Source: Chenopodium formosanum (taxonomy: Eukaryota > Streptophyta > Magnoliopsida > Caryophyllales > Amaranthaceae). From it: a DNA stretch of 64,000 nucleotides. The first letter of the stretch is position 1, and each line of letters opens with the position of its first letter. The notes beneath the pieces were generated by a model that saw nothing but the letters and a program-made list of their open reading frames with translations, was not told where the DNA came from and did no database searches. This document shows, in pieces, positions 59,418-64,000 of the stretch. The translations under genes were made by a program, and so were the position numbers. The DNA is taken from positions 3,410,001 through 3,474,000 of the forward strand of contig CM044880.1 of NCBI GenBank assembly GCA_024500155.1, read 5' to 3'.

Positions 59418-59695
59418 TGTTAAGCTTGTTGCCACGCTGGCTTGATCTAGCTGGCATTTCATAACAGAATTCTGTTATCATAACAGAATTCTGTTATCAT
59501 GCTTTTGTTGCTGTAATTTGTTAATTATAGCTTCTAGTTTATTCTGTAATCTTGTATAAATAGTTTGTAAGGTAGTTGAGCTCATTTATGACATAATGAA
59601 AAGGGTTTTCTGATTTTCTCCCAGATATTTTCTCTCTCTAAATTCTCTTAGATCTCTTCTTCTTCCTCTGTACTTCTGTGATCGCCATTTTCACA
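59418..59695 (+). repeat. 5' LTR of Ty1-copia element (278 bp)
   Basis: The LTR starts TGTTAAGCTTG and ends TTTTCACA, directly before a primer-binding site. It contains two copies of the 18-base palindrome ATAACAGAATTCTGTTAT (59461-59478 and 59480-59497) and a TATA box, TATAAATAG (59555-59563). The left border is set by loss of WSD homology; the right LTR is outside the window. Confidence 0.8.
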
Positions 59696-59707
59696 TGGTA
59701 TCAGAGC
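59696..59707 (+). promoter_or_regulatory. primer-binding site (initiator Met-tRNA)
   Basis: TGGTATCAGAGC is the usual complement of the plant initiator tRNA 3' end and lies directly after the LTR. Confidence 0.92.
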
Positions 59708-59840
59708 TTCGTAATCGTTTTTGCTGCGATTTCGATTGATCTTCTTCCTTCTGATATTATTTCTTGATTCTTCTTCTGTTCTTCAATCGATTTTCTGGAT
59801 TTCGATTTTTTTTGGTTTATTTTCTGAAGATTTTCTAGAA

Positions 59841-62800
59841 ATGGCTGGATCTGATGGATCGTTTGCTCGGAATATGTCACAATCAAACAACATGAATTTC
59901 AATGATCCTTACTACATTTCGAATAGCGATCATCCAGGTATATATGCAGATTGTTAATCTTCTGCTTACTTCTTCGAATTTTCTCAATTGGAGTAGAGCT
60001 GTAAAAATGGCGTTAATAGCTAGGAATAAGATTGGATTTGTTACTGGTCTTTTGCCTATGCCTGAAATTGATTATGATGAATATCATAAGTGGTTGAGGA
60101 ATGATTACATGATAATGTCTTGGATTTTGAATTCAATTGATAAAAATTTGGTTGGTAGTTTTATGTTCGTGAATTCTTCACAAGAATTATGGAAGGAATT
60201 GAATGAACGCTTTGGTCAGAGTAATGCTCCTCATATCTTTGAGTTAAAGAGGAATTTAACTCATATTCTGCAGAATGATGCTTCTCAATTGAAGCAAGTT
60301 TGGGATCAGTTACAATTTCTGGAAGGTTTTCCTGATTGTACTTGCAGTGCTTTGAAAGCATGTAGTTGTGGTGTTTTGAAGAAGATTTTTGAGGCTGATC
60401 AACGAAATAAGTTGATGCAATTGCTTGCTGGATTGAACAAATCTTTTGATCAGGCTAAGACAAATATGTTGAGCAGTGATGATTTTCCTACTGTTACTAA
60501 AGCATATTATATGTTACAGCAAGTTGAGAGGCAGAACAGTTTGAATGCTGCTTCTGTTGTTCCTGAGGCTAGTGCTTTGGTTGTTAATCGTGGTAATACT
60601 AGTAAACATTCTTCTACTAGCAATACTTTTGGTAATAATGCTGGAAGTACTCAGACATTTCAACAGAAGAGAAATCTCAGAAGGCAGAAGTATGACAGAT
60701 TTTGTGATCATTGCAAAACCAAGGGTCATACTATTCAAGATTGTTTTAAGATCATTGGATATCCAGAGTGGTGGTCTTCTTTGAAAGGGAAGACTTCTGG
60801 TTCAGGTTCTATTAGATCTGCTTCTTCAAATGTGGTTGTTGGTGCTGGTTCTGGTTCTGGTTCTGGTATTCTTGGCAGAGCACCTATGGATGTTTGTGAT
60901 TCTAGTTCTGCAGCAGGTCCTGATCCTACTGTGGTGTCTGCAGTCTATCAGCAGGTCATGAAAATGATGCAATCTGACAAGGAAGTTGCTTCTGATCCTT
61001 TGTCATCTCTCAATTTTGCAGGTATAACCACTGTGCTTAATGCTAAATTGATGCATAAGGATTTTGATAGAAATACATGGATCATAGATACTGGTGCTTC
61101 TGATCACATGGCTTCAAATTTGGCATTATTTACTTCTTTACAACATTTAAAATCACATATCTCAGTAGGATTGTCAGATGGAACTATTAAACATGTTAAA
61201 TTTGCTGGCACAGTTCAATTAACTCCAGAAATAACCATCACAAATGTTCTTTTTATCCCTGAGTTTAAACACAATCTTTTGTCTGTTGGTCAAATGCTTG
61301 AACAATCAAGCTTATTAGCTGTCTTTGAAAAGGATCTTTGTCTGTTTCAGGACCTAGCAACTAAACAAGTGAAAGGCTATGGATACAAAACATCTGGTTT
61401 ATACAAGTTTTCAAGGTCTGCACCAAAATTAATGTCTCATATTTCTGAGTCATTGTCTTATGTAAATAATACTATTACTTCTAGCCAAAATAAACCTAGT
61501 ATTGATGTTTTACATGCTAGGTTAGGTCACCTTTCTGTCGGCAAAATGAAACATGTTTCTGAGTTGTTTACAGGCAATAATACTTGTGATTTTAGTTGTG
61601 AAGTTTGTATTCTTGCTAAGCATCATAAGATGCCTTATTCTACTTCTGATTCAATAGCAATAAAACCTTTTGACCTGATTCACATTGATCTTTGGGGTCC
61701 TTATGTTCATAAATCTATTTCTGGTGCTACATATTTCTTAACCATTTTAGATGATAATACCAGAACAACCTGGACACATCTTATTCATAATAAATCTCAA
61801 GTTCAGACAATTATTACTGGTTTTATTGCTTATGTTGAGAATCATTTTAGTTCTTCTATCAAGACCATAAGATCAGATAATGGTACTGAGGTGTTGAAGG
61901 AGTTTTGTACTACCTTGTTTTTTAACAAAGGTATTGTTCATCAGAGGAGTTTGTCTGGTGAGCCACAACAAAATGGAAGGGTGGAGAGGAAACATAGGAG
62001 TTTGCTTGAGATTGCTAGGGCTCTTAGGTTTCATGCTGGGTTGCCTATTAGATTTTGGGGTGATTGTATTTTGGCTGCTACTTATTTGCTGAACAAAATT
62101 CCTTCTTCTGTCTTACATTAGAAAAGTCCTTTTGAGAAGTTAATAGGACACAGACCAGATTACAGTTCTTTGAGGGTAATTGGGTGTTTGTGCTATCCTA
62201 CTCAGAAGTTAGCTGATAAGTTTGCTTCTAGGGCAAAGAGATGTGTTTTCTTGGGTTATCCCTATGCTCAGAAAGGTTATAAACTTTTTGATCTGGAAAC
62301 AGGAAAGGTGGTGTTAAGCAGAAATGTGCATTTTGTTGAAAATGTATTTCCTTTCAAATCAGCATCTTCTTCTACTTCTGCTGATATGACTTCCTGTATT
62401 CAATTTCCTTCTATGAGTGTTCCTACTTCAGTTCATCATCATTCAGTTCCTCTTCCTGATAATTCTATTCCTCTCTTTGATGGAAACAATAGTTCTTATG
62501 ATAATTTTGTTTCTTCAGAAGGTTCTGGTTCTGTTCCTAGTTCTCCAATTTCTGAGCCTATTGTGCTTTCTCCTGAGGTTGGTGTTCCAACTGATAAAAG
62601 ACATAGACATATGCCAAAGAAATTTGGTGATTATGTGGTTTCTTTGCCCAAGTCTGTTCAGCCTGAAGGGTCTGTATCACAGAGTTTTAATGTGTTTACA
62701 AAACCAACCCTTGCTTTCCTAGGGGCTGCTGATGCTACCAGTTTATCTAAAGTTTTAGCCACCAAAGAACCTAATTCTTATTTTGAGGGAAAGGACAAGG

Positions 62801-64000
62801 TGGAATGGGTTCAGGCCATGAAAGATGAGATATATAGATGCTTTGGAAAGGAATAATACTCGGGAAATCACATCTTTACCACCTGACAAGAAAGCTTTAG
62901 GATGTAAATGGGTTTACAAAACCAAATTTAAGCCAAATGGGGATGTTGAGAGATGTAAAGCCAGACTAGTGATCAGAGGAGATATGCAGATTAAAGGGAA
63001 GGATTATAAGCACACATTTAGTCCAGTTGCCAAATTGACAACTGTAAGGGTAGTTCTTGCTCTTGCTGCAGCTAAGAATTGGGATGTTCAGCAGTTGGAC
63101 ATCAATAATGCTTTTTTACATGGCTATATCGAGGAAGAAATTTACATGCAACCACCCTTGGAATATGCTAATATAAAACCAGGGGAGGTATGCAAACTTA
63201 AAAGGTCCTTATATGGACTCAAGCAGGCTTCAAGGCAGTGGAACAAGGAGTTGTGCAAATTTCTTGTGGATTTTGGTTTTATTCAATCTCATCAGGATTA
63301 CTCTATGTTCACATATTCTTCTGATGGCAATATTACTGTAATTGTTGCTTATGTGGATGATCTTTTAATTGCTGGAAGTGATTCTACTTTTATCTCTCAA
63401 GTGAAGCAAGCTTTGCATGCTGCCTTCACTATAAAGGATTTGGGGCAAATCAAGTACTTCCTTGGTATTGAGGTCACAAGGATTAATGTAGGGATAATGC
63501 TGAATCAGAGAAAATATGTCTTAGACATGCTCAGGGACACTCACATGGAGAACTGTAAGCCTGCTTCATTTCCTTCTCCTAAGGGTTTATGTTTGAGCAA
63601 AGAGGAAGGTGATTTACTGAATGATCCTGAGGTGTACAGAAGACTTATTGGTAAATTACTTTACCTAAATCTTACTAGGCCTGATATATCATATATTGTT
63701 CAGCAATTAAGTCAATTTCTGAATGAGCCTAGAGTTCCACATTATTTGGCTGCCACTCATGTCTTGAGATACTTGAAAGCTACTCTGAATCATGGATTAT
63801 TCTTTGCTGCAAATATTGAGTTGAAGTTGTCTGCTTATTCTGATGCTGATTGGGGAAATTGTTCTGATAGTGGAAGGTCTTTAACTGGATACTGTGTATT
63901 TTTTGGTACTTCTTTGGTTTCCTGGAAGACAAAGAAGCAGAAGGTTGTCTCCAAAAGATCCACTGAAGCAGAATACAGAAGCATGAATCACACAACAGAT
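59841..64000 (+). pseudogene. copia gag-pol polyprotein with three lesions, partial
   Basis: The reading frame begins at ATG 59841 (MAGSDGSFARN). Visible domains are: gag (about 59960-60560); a CCHC zinc knuckle, C-x2-C-x4-H-x4-C (60702-60744); protease DTGAS (61087-61101); integrase with a HARLGH zinc-binding region (from 61513) and D, D, E residues in DLWGP, SDNGTE and VERKHRS; reverse transcriptase with YVDD (63350-63361); and RNase H with SDADWG and STEAEYRS near the edge. Three lesions are seen: a frameshift in the N-terminal gag near 59935-59955; an in-frame TAG at 62119-62121 in the integrase C-terminal part; and a frameshift near 62825-62845 at a short TA repeat, before reverse transcriptase. 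After that the frame stays open to the window end. So this copy cannot make a full polyprotein by itself. Confidence 0.9.

Larger units (their letters stand above)
59418..64000 (+). mobile_element. Ty1-copia LTR retrotransposon (right end outside window)
   Basis: LTR, primer-binding site, gag, protease, integrase, reverse transcriptase and RNase H follow in that order, and integrase before reverse transcriptase defines the copia superfamily. The element sits in exon 1 of WSD-f in the same orientation. Confidence 0.95.

Noticed and set aside
60545..60784. Overlapping frames in the copia gag region, and 62417-62722
   Set aside because: They are out-of-frame shadows of the polyprotein, which carries the recognisable motifs.
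1..64000. CRISPR arrays, bacterial operons, phage genes
   Set aside because: Nothing of this kind is seen; introns, satellites and plant transposons show nuclear plant DNA.

Overview
The window looks like nuclear DNA from a eudicot plant. It is AT-rich, its genes are interrupted by GT-AG introns, and it is full of plant transposon debris (Ty1-copia, hAT, Mutator-like, Helitron, Stowaway-like MITEs, tRNA-derived SINEs). The species cannot be fixed from sequence alone; frequent 'ACGGAGTA'-type MITE ends would suit a Caryophyllales genome, but that is only an impression.

Region 1 (1-16,700) holds two minus-strand, two-exon, nepenthesin-like aspartic protease genes (A1 family). They have the same exon phase and architecture, so they are paralogues. 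Between them lies a tandem array of about 29 diverged ~322-bp monomers (about 3,352-13,262). Inside the array a 2,230-bp block of seven monomers plus a 300-bp foreign piece occurs twice with no difference that I could see.

Region 2 (16,700-20,800) has no gene I trust. It contains a 1.1-kb element with palindromic ends, small tandem duplications and a poly-T insertion.

Region 3 (20,800 to the end) is a head-to-tail, plus-strand cluster of WSD1-type wax ester synthase/diacylglycerol acyltransferase genes, here labelled WSD-a to WSD-f. All complete members share six coding exons of nearly fixed size (about 750-800, 73, 68, 213-225, 138, 144-156 nt) and the HHxxxDG catalytic motif. WSD-a, -b, -c and -e look intact. 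WSD-d carries a 1,052-bp hAT element in exon 1 and a lost splice acceptor at exon 4. WSD-f keeps only about 50 codons before a Ty1-copia element that runs off the right edge. Two further relics (27,284-27,445 and 35,265-35,871) show that more copies existed. WSD-d and WSD-e come from a recent duplication of about 5-7 kb, including promoter and 3' flank.

The enzymes would join fatty alcohols or diacylglycerol to acyl-CoA to make wax esters or triacylglycerol, usually for cuticle or stress lipid. The cluster suggests expansion and turnover of a cuticle-lipid family. The most unusual non-gene signal is a set of at least five elements whose two ends each carry a perfect or near-perfect palindrome and whose interiors are rich in short degenerate repeats.
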